A DNA stretch of 64,000 nucleotides from Prorocentrum cordatum (taxonomy: Eukaryota; Sar; Dinophyceae; Prorocentrales; Prorocentraceae). Below the pieces are notes generated by a model. That model ran no database searches. It was not told the origin of the DNA and saw nothing but the letters and a program-made list of their open reading frames with translations. Position 1 is the stretch's first letter, and each line of letters begins with the position of its first letter. Made by a program: the position numbers and the translations under genes. The stretch lies in the NCBI GenBank assembly GCA_963575745.1, contig CAUYUJ010014002.1:172501-236500 (forward strand), given 5' to 3'. Positions 31,397 through 42,874 of this stretch are shown piece by piece.

Positions 31397-32372
31397 CGAA
31401 GACGCCTATAGGCGAATCACCGCCGCCCCCTGCCTTTTTCGAAGCGCCTATGTGGCCGAACGCTGAGGCCAGACCTGCCAAGCTATCGGATCATGTGTTC
31501 CCCGAATCGGTTTGGAAAGCCTTCGGGGAACACATGGGCATCTTGAAGGTCATCTTGGCCGTCTGGAGGCCATTTTGACCCTTTCGGGCCTTCTTGGAGG
31601 ACGTCTTGGAAGGCTCTTGGGCCGTCTTGAAGGCCATCTTGAGCGTTTTGGAGGCCTCTTGGGCCGTCTTGGGGGCCTCTTGGGGCCGTCTTGGGAGATC
31701 TTTGGGGGCACTTGGGCCGTCTCGGGCCGTCGGAAAGCTGAAAAAAAGCAAATGCCACAATCCTTCAAACACTCCGGGGAAATCAATGATTTTGGCTTTT
31801 GCGGACCTTCCTGGAGGCCCTCTTGGAGGCCTCTTGGGCCATCTTAAGGTCATCTTCGGCCGTCTTGGTGGGCTCCTGGCCCGTCTGACGCCGTCTGAAG
31901 CCGTTTGGGGGGGTCTCTCTGGGCCGACTTGGGGCCCTCTTGGAATGCTCCAGGGCCGTCTTGGGGGCCATCTTGGGCGTCTTAAATGCCTCCTGGGCCG
32001 CCTTGGGGCCCTCTTGGCCGTTCTGGGGCCATCTTGGAGGCCTCTTGGGCGATCTTTGGGCGATCTTTGGGGGCTCTTGGGCCGTCTCGGGCCGTCGGAA
32101 GGCCGAAAAGAAACAAATGGACCGATCGTTCGGCGACTCGAGGGCCTCTTGGACCGTCTGGGAGGCCTCTTGGTGCCCTCCTTAGCCCGTCTTTCGGGTT
32201 CTTGGGCTCGAATGAGCGAACAATTCCCGCGGGAAGACGCGCCTGGCGCGCTGGGAGCCCCAGGAGATTTGAGAATTTGGGGGTCTTTTGAAAGATCCTC
32301 AGGACTCAGGATCGAATGAGGCGCAGGAGATTGAGCAAGGGACCTGAGGACACTCCAACTCGTGCCTCGCAG
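31397..32372 (+). repeat. Composite intron repeat unit 1c with the intron 3' tail
   Basis: The head has no purine tract (gaacacatgggcatcttgaa). Joints are at about 31730-31800 and 32095-32115. It then switches to the tail that ends the intron: gatcgttcggcgactcgagg, agccccaggagatttgagaa, gaaagatcctcaggactcag, gacctgaggacactccaact, cgtgcctcgcag. The same tail ends intron 2 (43973-44227), and a decayed copy lies at 49030-49257. Confidence 0.75.
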
Positions 32373-33001
32373 GCACGGTGGCGGGCTCCGCGAGCATCAT
32401 GCCCACCTCGTCAATCATCTGTGCCGCTGTGCCCAGCCCGACTTCGTCGTCTTCTGCCAGCACTGCCGCCGCGGGTGCGATTGCTGCCACTGGCGATCCC
32501 CATCTGCAGAACATTTATGGCGAGCGGTTCGACGTGATGAAGCCTGGCAGGCATGTTCTGATACACATCCCCCGTGGGGCGCCCGATAAGAGCACATTGC
32601 TTCGTGTGGAGGCTGAGGCACGCCGACTGGGAGGGCAATGTTCGGATATGTACTTCCAAAGCTTGAACGTCACAGGTGCTTGGGCAGAGGCGAAACATCC
32701 GGGAGGGCTCCATTACGAATCGCGAAGCGCTGTCAACGCGACTGCAGAATGGGATCGTTTTGGAAAGATTGATCTCAAGGTTGTTCATGGACGTACGCAG
32801 CAAGATTTCTTGTATCTCAATTTCTACGTCAGACATTTGGGGCGAGCGGGTTTTGCTGTAGGAGGCTTGCTGGGGGCAGATGACCACTCGGACGCAGAAG
32901 CGGCCCCGGAAGCGTGCGTCCAGCGACTCTCTCTCCTGGCGCAGAGTGCAGACCTGCAGAGTCATGGCTCTTCATTATCGGTAGCAGTAGCAGATCTCTA
33001 G
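32373..33001 (+). CDS. VWD-like secreted protein, gene 1, exon 2
   Basis: The frame starts right after tcgcag with (R)TVAGSASIMPTSS, a Ser/Ala/Thr-rich linker, then ATGDPHLQNIYGERFDVMKP, then GRHVLIHIPRGAPDKSTLL. The GDPH motif followed by a G-x-x-F-D-V and a hydrophobic strand is the start of a von Willebrand type-D-like fold, known in many dinoflagellate secreted proteins. GGQCSDMYFQSLNVTGAW and YLNFYVRHLGRAGFAVGGLL follow. The stop is TAG at 32999-33001. Only the linker differs clearly from the intronless genes 3 and 4, with about six extra residues at the junction. Likely secreted or surface-bound; function unknown. Confidence 0.75.
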
Positions 33002-33498
33002 CTAGCCTCGAACGGCCCGATCGCATGATGCATCCGTGGCAAAAAAATAGCTGTCATACTATTGGCCGCCCTAGGCGCCGAAAGCCTGTGCGCACTCATC
33101 AGTCTCCAGTGCTCGGCAGAACACGTAGCTGCCCAAGGTGTGACCTACTTGCCGTGGGAGGGAGGGGGATGTGGGGGGGCGAGGAGGTGGATGAGGGGGT
33201 TGAGGGGAGGGAGGGGGTCAGGGAAGGAGGATGGGTATGAAGGGGATGGGGCGAGGGAGTTGGCAGGCGGATCTATTCAACATGAGCACAAGTCTGCGAC
33301 ACCCAAACGGCAGAGCACTGATTCGGTACCGCTTGGAAGAACTACAAACATCACTTAAGAGGACTTCCACGCATGGACTGGCATTTGTGGCAACGGATGC
33401 TGGCGCTTCGTCCGCCTCCTGCTCGTCCTCGTCAGTCGTCTTCGTCCTGTGCTCTAGTCCGCATTGGCGAGACGGCGAGCGATCGAAGGCTGCAGCAA
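33002..33498. other. Intergenic spacer 1, duplicated
   Basis: The spacer after gene 2 (44857-45372) has the same order of elements: gccgaaagcctgtgcgc-type words just after the stop, a GGGAGG-rich patch, a gacacccaaacggcagagc-type segment and a tcctcgtc patch. Gene and spacer were therefore copied together. Confidence 0.7.
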
Positions 33499-33527
33499 TT
33501 CTTCGGCCCAAGCCATTCCAGCTGGAA
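33497..33527 (+). repeat. Tandem decayed DinoSL relics upstream of VWD-like gene 2
   Basis: aattcttcggcccaag, then ccattccagctggaa, identical to the pair before gene 1. Confidence 0.5.
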
Positions 33528-33555
33528 CCCCTAAACCGGCGACTGAACCTCTACA

Positions 33556-33835
33556 ATGTCTTACGATCTCCGTCTTCTTGCGTGTACATTCTTAGCGCTC
33601 GGGGCGCGGGTGCAAGCGATCTCTCTTCGCACGCACAACCCCCAGGATAAATACATTACTGCACTCGCATCGTGCCCCGCCGGATATGCGGCGATCTTGT
33701 CCGTGTCAGAGTGTGACGCAGCTGGCAGTGCGCTTGGGCTTACGCCGGGGCCCTGGGCGTCGACCAACTATGGTGGCAGCTGTGCGAAATGGGACGGCGG
33801 GTGGGCGGCATGGGGCAGCAATTGGTATTGGTATC
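33556..33835 (+). CDS. VWD-like secreted protein, gene 2, exon 1
   Basis: Encodes MSYDLRLLACTFLALGARVQ (signal peptide), then SCPAGYAAILSVSECDAAGS and CAKWDGGWAAWGSNWYWY, 93 codons plus one base. It is nearly identical to exon 1 of gene 1. As there, the reading frame continues into intron repeat (GAAGACGCC at 33836). Joined to 44228-44856 the length is exactly 909 nt with an open frame, the same as gene 1. Confidence 0.75.
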
Positions 33836-34700
33836 GAAGACGCCTTCGGCGAATCACCGCTGGCCCCTGCCTTTTGGAAAAAGCCCATGCCCCATGCGGC
33901 CAAACGTTGTGCCGACGGTTGGCGACGCTATTGGACTATGTGTTTCCCCAGCCGTTGTGGAACCCTTGAGGCAGGAACATTTGAGGGAGGGCGAGGAAGA
34001 GGAAGGAGGTGGAGAGGCAGGAGAAAGAGGACGAGGAGGAGGACGAGGAGGAGGAGGACGAGGAGGACAAGGAGGAGGAGGAGGAGGACGAGGAGGAGGA
34101 GGAGGAGAAGGAGGAGGAGGGGGAAGCATGGGAGGCATCTTGAGGCCCTCTTGGGGCCTCCTCGGTCGTCCTGGGAGCCTCTTGGGAGCCTCTGAGGGGC
34201 CTGTTAGGGCCCTTCTGGGGGGCTTCTTAGGGGCCTCTTGGGGCCTCTTGGGGGCGTCTTGGTAGTTTCTGGGGACCTCTACAAGAACTCGTTGCCTGCT
34301 TCGGCCGTCTTGGGACCCCTTTAGGAGCTTCATGGCCGTCTTGGAAGTCTATGGGGCTGTCATGGGGCCCTTTGGGGAGCCTTCTGGTCTGTCGTGGAGC
34401 GATCTTACGAGCCTGTAGGGTAGTCTTGGAGCGTCGGAAGCCTGAGAAGGCGAGAACTCTACAACCACTGCAACCCATACATCTAACCAAAGAGTGTGGC
34501 CTCCTAGAGGTCCTCGTTGAGGCCTCCTGGCATTTTGGGGGTCTCTTGGGCCGTCTGGAGGGCATCTGTTTTGATTGCTGCGTTCCCCGTGGCCAGCGCG
34601 ATAGGCTGGGACCAGGGTGGGAATTTTTAACAACGACCCAGAGTACGAAGCACTTAGCACGCCGTGCACCCTTGTGGCAAGACCACATGGGGCGGTGGGT
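33836..34700 (+). repeat. Composite intron repeat unit 2a
   Basis: Head at the exon junction, (GGA)n tract at about 34000-34125, body, joint at about 34425-34505, and a tail with gttccccgtggccagcgcga at about 34580-34700. The shortest of the units. Confidence 0.7.
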
Positions 34701-35630
34701 CGAAGACACCTACGGGGAATCACCGCCGCCCCCTGTTTTTGAAGAGCCTCTGTGGCTGAACGTTGCGGTCGGAGCTCGGCCAAGCTATCCGACTATGTCT
34801 TCCCCCACAGCCGTTGTGCAAACTCTTGGGTGAGCACCCAGGGGATGGAGAAGAAGAGGAGGAGAGGGAGGAGAAGGGAGGAGGAGGGGGCTTCGTGGGA
34901 GCCTCTAGAGACACTCTTGGGGCCTCCTGGGAGCTTCCTGGGGTCCTCTTGGAGGGGGCTTCCTTGGGCCTCTTGGTGGGCTTTGGCGGCTCCTTCGCCG
35001 TCTGATGGCGTTCATGGCCTGTCTGACGCCGTCGAAAGCTGTCCTGGGGGCGTCTCTGGGCAGACCTTGGGCCCTCTTGGGGCGCCATGGGGCCGTGTTG
35101 GAGGCCATCTTGGGCTTCTTGTAGGTCTTCTGGGCAGTCTCGTGGCCGTCTTGGAGGCCTCTGGGGTCTTGGGCCATCTCGGAGGCCTCGTGGGCGCTCT
35201 TGGGATGATTTTGGTGGCCTGAAGGGCCGTCTTGGGCCGCTGGAAACCGAACATGAGTAAATGCCCAAACCATTCAAACGCCTAAACAATACGTTTGACC
35301 TCTTGGAGGCCTCTTGCGCCGTCTTCAACCATCTGGCGGCCATCTTAGGCCGTATTTGATGCATCTTGGAGCCGTCTTGAGGACATTTTGCGGCCATATT
35401 GGGCTCTCTTGGGGACAGCTTGGCCGTCTTGAAGGCCATCTTAGTTGTCTTGGAGGCGTCTTGGAGCGAAACAGTCACGCTCCGATCATGTTCGGGTGTT
35501 TTCGACTTCTTTCCAGTTGGCCAGCGGGTTGGGCCGAAGGACCATTGGGGATCTTTTGAAAGGACCAACAACTTCCCACAAGTCTGACACGCCGTGCACC
35601 CCTTTCGCAAGCCAGCAGGGGGCGGCGGAT
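34701..35630 (+). repeat. Composite intron repeat unit 2b
   Basis: Head cgaagacacctacgggg, purine tract at about 34850-34890, body, joint at about 35225-35295, tail at about 35505-35625. Confidence 0.7.
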
Positions 35631-36990
35631 CAAAGACGCCTACGGCGAAACACCGCCGCCCGCTGCCGTTTTGGAAGCGCCTATGTGGCCGGACGTTGCG
35701 GCCAGAGCCCGGCCAAGCTATCGGACTATGTGTTCCCCCCAGCCGTTGTGCAATTTCTTCGGGGAACACGTGGGGGAGGAACAAGACACGGAAACATAAG
35801 GAGGACACAGAGGAGGAGGAGGAGGAGGAGGAGGAGGAGGAGGAGGAGGAGGAGGAGGAGGAGGAGGAGGAGAAGGAGGAGGAGGAGGAGGAGAAGGAGC
35901 AGGAGGAGGAGGAGGAGGAGAAAGAGGAGAAAGCTTTTCGAGACACTCTTGGGGCCTCCTGGGAGCTTTCTGCGGGCCTCTAGGAGGCAGCTTGGGGGCT
36001 TCCTTGGGCCACTTGGGGGCCTTTGGAGGCTCCTTGGGAGGTTCTTTGGCCGTCTGATGGCGTTCATGGCCCGTCTGACGCCGTCGAAAGCAGTCCTGGG
36101 GGCGTCTCTGGGCAGACCTTGGGCCCTCTTGGGGCGCTGTGGGGCCGTGTTGGAGGCATCTTGAGCGTTTTGGGGGTCTCTTGGGCCGTCTTGGGGCCCT
36201 CTTGAGGCCGTCTTAGGGGCCTCTTGGGCCGTCAGGGGGCCACCTTGGAGGCCTCTTGGGCGATCTTGGCGCGACCTTGGGAGCCTCTTGGGCCGTTGGA
36301 AGGCAGTCGGCAGGCCGAAAAGCAGCACATGCCAAGTCGTTCAAACGCCTTTAGGAAAGCACTGGTTTGGGCCTCTTCGCGGCTTCCTGGAGGTCCTCAT
36401 GGAGGCCTTTTGGGGCCGTCTTGGGGTCCTCTTGGGGGCGTCTTTGGCCGTCTTGGGGGCCTCTCGGGGCAATCTTGGGCCATCTTGAGGCAATCTTCGG
36501 CCGCCTTGGGCCATCTTGAGGCAATCTTGGGCCGTCCCAGGTGCATCTTGGGCAGTCTTGTGGGCATCTTGAGGCCACCTTGGGCTCTCTCGGGGTCATC
36601 GTGGCCGTCTCGGAGATAACATCTGGGCCGTCCTGGAGGCTGTCTTGGGGCCGCCGGGAGCGGGAAGGCCGACGACATGGGAAGTCTCTGGGTCCTTATT
36701 CTCTTGCACAGCTTTGCTCTGGAGCTCGGACCTCTTTCTTTTCGCTCGTCGTCGTCGTTCGTTCGTTCGTCGTTCGTCCTCGCCCCCACAGCCACAAAGG
36801 TGAACTCCTGGAGGAAGGAGGCGAAAGCCTCCTGTCACTCGCAGCTCCTTGGTGCAAGAGCCAGGGCACGCGTGCCACTTGTTCTGGGCTGGCTGAATGG
36901 CCGGAGGCCCACTAGAAACCTGAACAGGACCAACAAGTACCAGACATCCCGCGCGCCGTGCACACTTGTGGCAAGCCAACAAGGGGCGGC
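35631..36990 (+). repeat. Composite intron repeat unit 2c
   Basis: Head with caaagacgcctacggcg, (GGA)n at 35812-35930, body, joint at about 36290-36365. The tail region 36650-36985 is replaced in part by unrelated sequence that includes a ttcgttcgtcgttcg patch. Confidence 0.65.
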
Positions 36991-38265
36991 GGATAGAAGA
37001 CGCGGCGAGTCACCGCCGCCCGCTGCCTTTCTGGAAGCGCCTATGTGGCCGAACGTTGCGGCCAGAGTTCGGCTAACCTGTCGGACTACGTGTTCCCCCA
37101 GACGCTGTGGAAACCCCTCGGGGAACACGTTGGGGAGAGCAAGAAGAGGAGGACAGGAAAGAACAAGGAGGAGGAGGAGGAGGAGGAGGAGGAGGAGGAC
37201 TAGCAGGAGGAGGAGGAGGAGAAGGAGGAAGAGCAGGAGGAGGAGGAGGAGGAAGAGGAGGAGGAGGAGGAGAAGGAGGAGCGGCGAGGCGAGAGGATGC
37301 GGGAGGATGGACGACAGATCAGCCTCTTGGGGCACCCTTGGGACCTCCTAGGAGATTCCTGGGGACCTCTTGAAGGCATGTTGGGGGTGTCCTTGGGCGT
37401 CGTGGATGTCTTCTTAGGGCCGTTGGGGGGCCTCGGGGCTGTTTTGGGGGCCTCTTGGGCCGTCAGAAGACCATGTCGGAGGCCTTTTGGGTGATCTTGT
37501 GGCGACCTCGGGAGCCTCTTGGGCCGTCGGAAGGCCGTCGGAAGGCCGAAACGACGCACATGCCAAATCATTCAAGTACTGATGGGATATCAGTCAATTG
37601 ACCTGTTCGCGGCTGCCTGGAGGTCCTTTGAAAGGCCTCCTGGGCCATCTTGGAGGCCTTTTGGGCGATCTTGAGGCAATCCTGCCGTCTGAGGGCGTTC
37701 CTGGCTCTGTGCCGACTTGGGGCGTTTCAGGGCCGTCTTGGGGGGCCATCTTGGCCATTTTGGAGGTCTCTTGGGCCTTCAGGGGGGCATTTATGAGACC
37801 TCGTGGACGCTCGTGAGGCCATCGTGGTGGCCTCTGGGATCGTCTTGGGCCGTCGGAAAGCTGAACATGTGCAACCGCCACGATCACTCAACACTCACCA
37901 GAAATCAATGGTTTTGGTCTCTTCAGAAATAACTTGAGGTTCTTTGAGAGGCCCCTTAGGCCGTCTTGGAGGCCTCTTGGGCGATCGTTATGTCATCTAG
38001 TGCCATCTTCAGGGCATCTCGGCCCGTCCTGAAGACATGTTGAGCGTTTCAGGGCTCTCTTGGGGCCATCGTAGCCGTCTTGGGGATCATCTTGGTCGTC
38101 TCGGAGGCTCTCGTTGAGCTGTCTGCAGCAGGAATGCCGACGACCTGGTAAGTTTACGTGTCCTCGTGGAGGCGAGTGTTCAGTTATTCCCAACTTTCCG
38201 TCGTTTGGGCTCTCGTTTTGAAGAGAGCATTGTGGTCTCCACGTCCTCCTCCCGCAGCCCTCCCT

Positions 38266-38283
38266 TTCTCTCTCTCTCTCTCG

Positions 38284-38316
<33 letters not shown>

Positions 38317-38330
38317 CCTCTCTATTCCCA
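38266..38330. repeat. CT dinucleotide microsatellite
   Basis: tctctctctc with short interruptions. Confidence 0.95.
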
Positions 38331-38370
38331 AGACTCCTTTGTCGTTGGATTCTCGTTTTGGGCTGCCGGT

Positions 38371-39815
38371 GGGGGGGGACCTCGCCATCCCTGAGGGGTT
38401 GTGATCTGCGAAAGTGTCACCCTTTTCGGAGCCTGTTGGGGGGTGGAGGTGAACAGCATAGTGGGTACCCGCCGCAGGTCCACATTAGACCTCGCCATCC
38501 CTGGGGGGCTGCGATGTGCGAAACCATCGCCACTTTCCAGGGCTACTGCGGCGGGGGGGGGCAGCGCAGTGGGTGCCCGCTGCAGATCCAGAGCAGCGGC
38601 TGCGATCTTGAACGTCTTCCGCCACGCTCGAGTGCTGCCGAGCAGCGAGCCCCCACGCAAACGTACAGTAGGCCCCGCCTTGCCTGGGGGGCTGCTGCCT
38701 GCGGAATTGTCGCCACCCTCGAGGGCTGCTGGGGGCGCCAGCACGGTGTCGGCCCCGCAGACTCAGACTAGACCTCGCCATCGCTGGGGGGCTGCGATCT
38801 GCCAAGCTGTCACCGCTCTCGAGGGCTGCGGGGGGGGAGGCACAGTTACGCCGTACGCCGGCCTAACTTGGACCTCGCCATCCCTGGGGAACTGCGATCT
38901 GCGAAACTCTCGCCACTTTCGAGGGCTGCTGGGGGTGCCAGCACAGCGACGCCACACGCGGACTCAGATTAGACCTGGCCATCCCATACTTGGACTCAGA
39001 TTCGACCTCGCCATCCCTTGGGGGGCTGCGATGTGCGAAACCGTCGCCACTTTGGAGGGCTGTCGTGGGGGGCAACACAGTGACGCCATACGCTGATTCG
39101 GATTAGACCTCGCCATCCGTCGCCACTTTCGAGGGCTGCTGTGGGGGGCAGCACAGTGACGCCATACGTGGATTCAAAGTTGACCTCGTTATCCCTGGGG
39201 GGCTGCGATCTGCGAAACCGTCGCCACTTTCAAGGGCTGTTGGGAGGGAGCGGGGGGGCCAGCACAGTGACGCCATACGCTGATTAGGCTTAGACCTCGC
39301 CATCCACGGGGGGGGCTGCGATCTGCGAGCTTGTCGCCGCTTTCGAGGGCTGCTGCGGGGGGCAACACAGTGACGCCATACTTGGACTCAGATTCGACCT
39401 GGCCATCCCTGGGGGGGCTGCGATCTGCGCCACTTTCGAGGGCTCCTGAGAGGGCCAGCATAGTGGCGCCATATGCGGATCCATATTAGACCTCGCGCTC
39501 CCTGTCGGGCTGTCGCGTCGAAGCTGTCGCCAATTTCGAGGGTTGCTGGGGGGCAGCCTAGCGGGAGCCCTACCCAGATTCAGACCAGACCTCACCATCC
39601 CTGAGTGTATATGATCTGCGAAATTGTCGCCATTTTCGAGGGCTTGCTGTGGGGAAGCAGCGTAGTGCGGGCCCTACCCAGGCTCAGATCGAGGGCTGCT
39701 TTGGGGGGGGGGGGGGCAGCATGGTGGGTTCCTGCCACGGACCTAGATTAGACCTCGCCGTTCCCCTTGCGGGTGCGATCTGGGAAAGAGCTGCCACTTT
39801 CCAGGACTGCTGGGT
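38371..39815. repeat. ~100-115-bp degenerate tandem repeat (about 13 copies)
   Basis: Unit: agacctcgccatccctgggg, then ggctgcgatctgcgaaac, then gtcgccactttcgagggctg, then ctgggggg, then cagcacagtgacgccatacg and cggactcagatt. Markers (cctcgccatccc and variants) recur from 38378 to about 39760. Confidence 0.9.
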
Positions 39816-40365
39816 GGTTGGGTGGGTGGGTTGGGGGGCAGTTCTCTGTCCTTTCGGGCAAAGGAAGTAACTAATCACCTCCGCCCTTGTCCATCGACCG
39901 GTGCCCTGCGAGCAGCGCAGCTCGGCGAGCCTCCCAAGTAGCGTTCGAAAACGAATACAGGTCCTCGCCACGTTGTCACCCCCCGTGTAGATTCTTTGCA
40001 GCTCTTCTGGCCACACGTTGCGCAGGAGTTGGGCACATTGTCACGGTCATGTCCACTCCTTCAGGGTCCTCGCGGGTCTTTGCGCGGCACTCCGGGTGGC
40101 CAGCGGGTTGGGCCGAATTTCCATTAGAACCTTTGATGTGCATGCTTTCCACCCCCACCACCATACGTTGGATGAGGAGCAGGAGGAGGAGGAGGAGGAG
40201 GAGGAGGAGGAGGAGGAGGAGGAGGAGGAGGACCCCCTCCCCCTCCAACTTATGGTGGTGGTGGTGGTGGCGGTGGAAAACAAGCCCATCAAAATTTACA
40301 AGGAACCAGAAACTACCTGGCTAACGTCTGGTACGCCGTGCGCACCTGTGGCAAACCACAGATCA

Positions 40366-41684
40366 CAGCCGCCCCCTGTCTCTTCGGAATCGCCAATGTG
40401 GCCGGAAGCTGGGCTGGAATGATCGGGCCATGTGTTCCTCCAGCCGCCGTTAAAACCAGTTGGGGAAAACGTGAGGAAGGGGAGAATGTGGATAAGAAGG
40501 AAGAAGGAAAAGGGAGCAGGAGAAGGAAGAGGAGGAGGAGGAGGAGGAGGAGGAGGAGGAGAAGGAGGAGGAGGAGGAGGAGGACGCCTCTTGGAATCCT
40601 CTAGGGGCACTCTTGGGCCGGAGCTTCCTGGAGGCCTCTTGGAGGCCTCTCGGGGGCCTCCTTGGGAGCCTTCGAGGGCTTGTTCGGGGCCGCTTTGGCC
40701 GTCTGAGTGCGTTCCTGGCCCATCTGACGCCGGCGGAAGCCGTCTGAGCCGACTTGAGGCCCTCTTGTGGTACGTCAGGGCCGTCTTGGAGGCCATCTTG
40801 GGCGTCTTGGAGGCCTCTTGGGCTGTCTTGAGGCCGTCCTGGAGGCCTTTGGGGCCATCTTGGGGCGATCTTGGGGGCCTCTTGGGCCGTGTTCGGCAGT
40901 CAGCTTGCCGAATAGAAGAAAACGCCCAAATCCTTCAGCGACCTAAGGGACATCAATGAGTTTGGCCTTTTCGGGCCCCCTTGGAGGACTTCTTGGAGGC
41001 CTCTTGAGCCGTCTTGGAGGCCTGTTGGGGGCCTCTTGGGCCGTCTTGGGCTGTCTTGGAGGCTTCTTGGGCAGACTCGGAGGCATCTTGGATCCTCGTT
41101 GGGCTGTCTGGGAGCCATTTTGGATCACCTTAGGCGAACTTGGAGGCCATCTTGGCCGTTTGGGAGGCCGTCTTGGGCCATCCTGGACCCATCTGGAGCA
41201 AAGGAATCCTTTCCAGCCACCTTCGGGCAAGCATCCCGGGTGGCCGGCGCAAGGGGCCGCAGCCCCAGGGTGAGCTCTTTAAAGAACCGAGTGCAACCAG
41301 GCGTCTAGCATGCCGTTCACCCTTGCTTCGGGCGATCGCAAACATGGATCAAGGGGGCGTGGATCCCAGACCTCCTCGCGTTGTGAAAAAAATGCGACGG
41401 CAGGTTTTTCATCATTTTCGGCCTCCGGGGGCCCTTCCCAGGCCTCGGGACCGTCAAAAAGCGATTCAGGACGAAAAACGGGTCCCGGGGAAGAGGTCCA
41501 GAGTTCTGGGGGTCGACGTTGTGAAAAAATCACGACGTCGGGGGTCTGGGATTAGCGACGGGTCCCGTTTCCGTGGGGAATCGCTCCCGATCCATGGATT
41601 TGGCAACCGCGCGCCAAATCCACGGATCGCTAATCCATGTTTGCACGCCCCCGATTGTGGCAAGTCGACAGGGGGCGGCAGATC
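40366..41684 (+). repeat. Composite intron repeat unit 2e
   Basis: Diverged head (cagatcacagccgccccctg), (GGA)n at 40525-40590, body, joint at about 40890-40985, second body, tail at about 41230-41684. The tail is interrupted by the element at 41326-41653. Confidence 0.65.
41326..41653 (+). mobile_element. CGGCCTC dispersed family, copy with terminal inverted repeats and an identifiable empty site
   Basis: Left end gggcgatcgcaaacatggat is inversely repeated at the right end (taatccatgtttgcacgccc, then cc). The interior has the family core (cggcctccgggggcccttcc, gaccgtcaaaaagcgattca, cgttgtgaaaaaatcacgac). A second internal hairpin, atccatggatttggc / gccaaatccacggat, lies at about 41592-41628. 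Sister units without the insertion read cacccttgtggcaag-like sequence here, so the element split that site and left ttg/attg at its borders. Confidence 0.7.
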
Positions 41685-42874
41685 GAAGACGCCTACGGCG
41701 AATCACCGCTGCCCCCTGCCTTTTTTGGAAGCGCCTAAGTGGCCGAAAGTTGGGCCAGAGCTGTGCCAAGCTATCGGACCATGTGTTCCTCCAGCCGTCG
41801 TTGAAACCCTTCAGGGAACACGTGAGGAAGAGGATAATGAGGAGAAGTAGGGAAGTAGTAGGAGGAGGAGGAGGAGGAGGAGGAGGAGGAGGAGGAGGAG
41901 GAGGAGGAGGAGAAGGAGGAGGAGGAGGAGGAGGAGGAGGAGGAGGAGGAGAAGGAAGGAGGAGGAGGAGGAGGAGGAGGAGGAGGAGGAGGAGGAGGAG
42001 GAGGAAGGAGGAAGAGGAGGAGCAGGAGGAGGAGGAGGAGAAGGAAGGAAGGAAGAGGATGAGGATGAGGATGAGGATGAGGATGAGGAGGAGGAGGAGG
42101 AGGAGGAGGAGGAGGAGGAGGAGGAGGAGGAGGAGGAGGAGACCTCTTGGGAGCCTCTTGGGGCACCCTTGGGACCTCCTGGGGGTTTCCGGGGAGCCTC
42201 TTGGAAGCCTTTTGGGGTCTCCTTGGGCCTCTTGGGGGCCTTTTTGGGGGCTTGTTCGGGGTCTCTTTGGCCGTCTTGGGGCGTTCCTGGGTCGTCTGAC
42301 GTCGTCGGGAGCCGTCTTAGACGTCTCTTGGGGTACTTCAGGGTCGTCTTGGAGGCCAACTTGGGCGTCATGGAGGCCTCTTGGGCAGTCTTGGGCCCCC
42401 TATGGGCCGTCTTGGAGGCCTATTGGGCAGTCCTGGGGCCATCGTGGAGACATCTTGGGCGCTCTGGGGGCGATCTTGGAGGCTTCGGGCCGTCTTGGGC
42501 ATTCGGAAGGCCGGAAAGAAGCAAACGCCCTAATCCGTTGAAAACCTAGAGGGGAATCAATAATTTTGGCCTTGTCGGGCTTTCCTGGAGGACCTCTTCG
42601 AGGCCTCTCGGGCCGTCTTGGAGGCCGCTCTGGGGCCTCTTGGGCCATCTTGGACGCACTTCGGGCCGTCTTGATGGCTTCTTGGGCGTGGACGGACTTG
42701 GAGGCATCTTGGACCCTCTTGGGTCGTCTTGGAGGCCATCTTGGACCATCCTGGGCGAACTTGGGGACCATATCAAGCTGCCTTGGGGGAGTCTTTCCGT
42801 GCGAGGTTGTTTGCGGTCCCTTCCAGGTAGCCCGCGCGTTGTGCCGATGGCAAGACCACAGGGGGCGGCGGATC
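41685..42874 (+). repeat. Composite intron repeat unit 2f
   Basis: Head gaagacgcctacggcgaatc, then accgctgccccctgcc. Very long GGA/GAT tract (41861-42143), body, joint at about 42490-42570, second body, short tail ending cacagggggcggcggatc at 42874. Confidence 0.75.

Larger units (their letters stand above)
27039..32372 (+). other. Giant intron 1 (5.3 kb) of VWD-like gene 1
   Basis: Predicted GA..AG intron. It begins GAAGACGCCTTCGGCG and ends ccaactcgtgcctcgcag. It is made of three composite repeat units (heads at 27039, about 28365 and 31397) plus a distinctive ~250-bp tail (about 32119-32372). The CTTGG-rich body reads as Pro/Arg-rich frames on the minus strand; these are not genes. Confidence 0.65.
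36991..40365 (+). repeat. Composite intron repeat unit 2d with insertions
   Basis: Head at 36994, (GGA)n at 37165-37285, joints at about 37515-37610 and 37845-37925, then a CT microsatellite, a ~115-bp satellite and a second GGA tract (40172-40234), before a diverged tail at about 40290-40365. Confidence 0.6.

Noticed and set aside
26909-37900. Many Pro/Arg/Lys-rich minus-strand frames (PKTAQEAPKRPPRRP style), up to 335 residues
   Set aside because: Antisense reading of the CTTGG-rich arrays, which avoid stops by composition. They lie inside introns of plus-strand genes.
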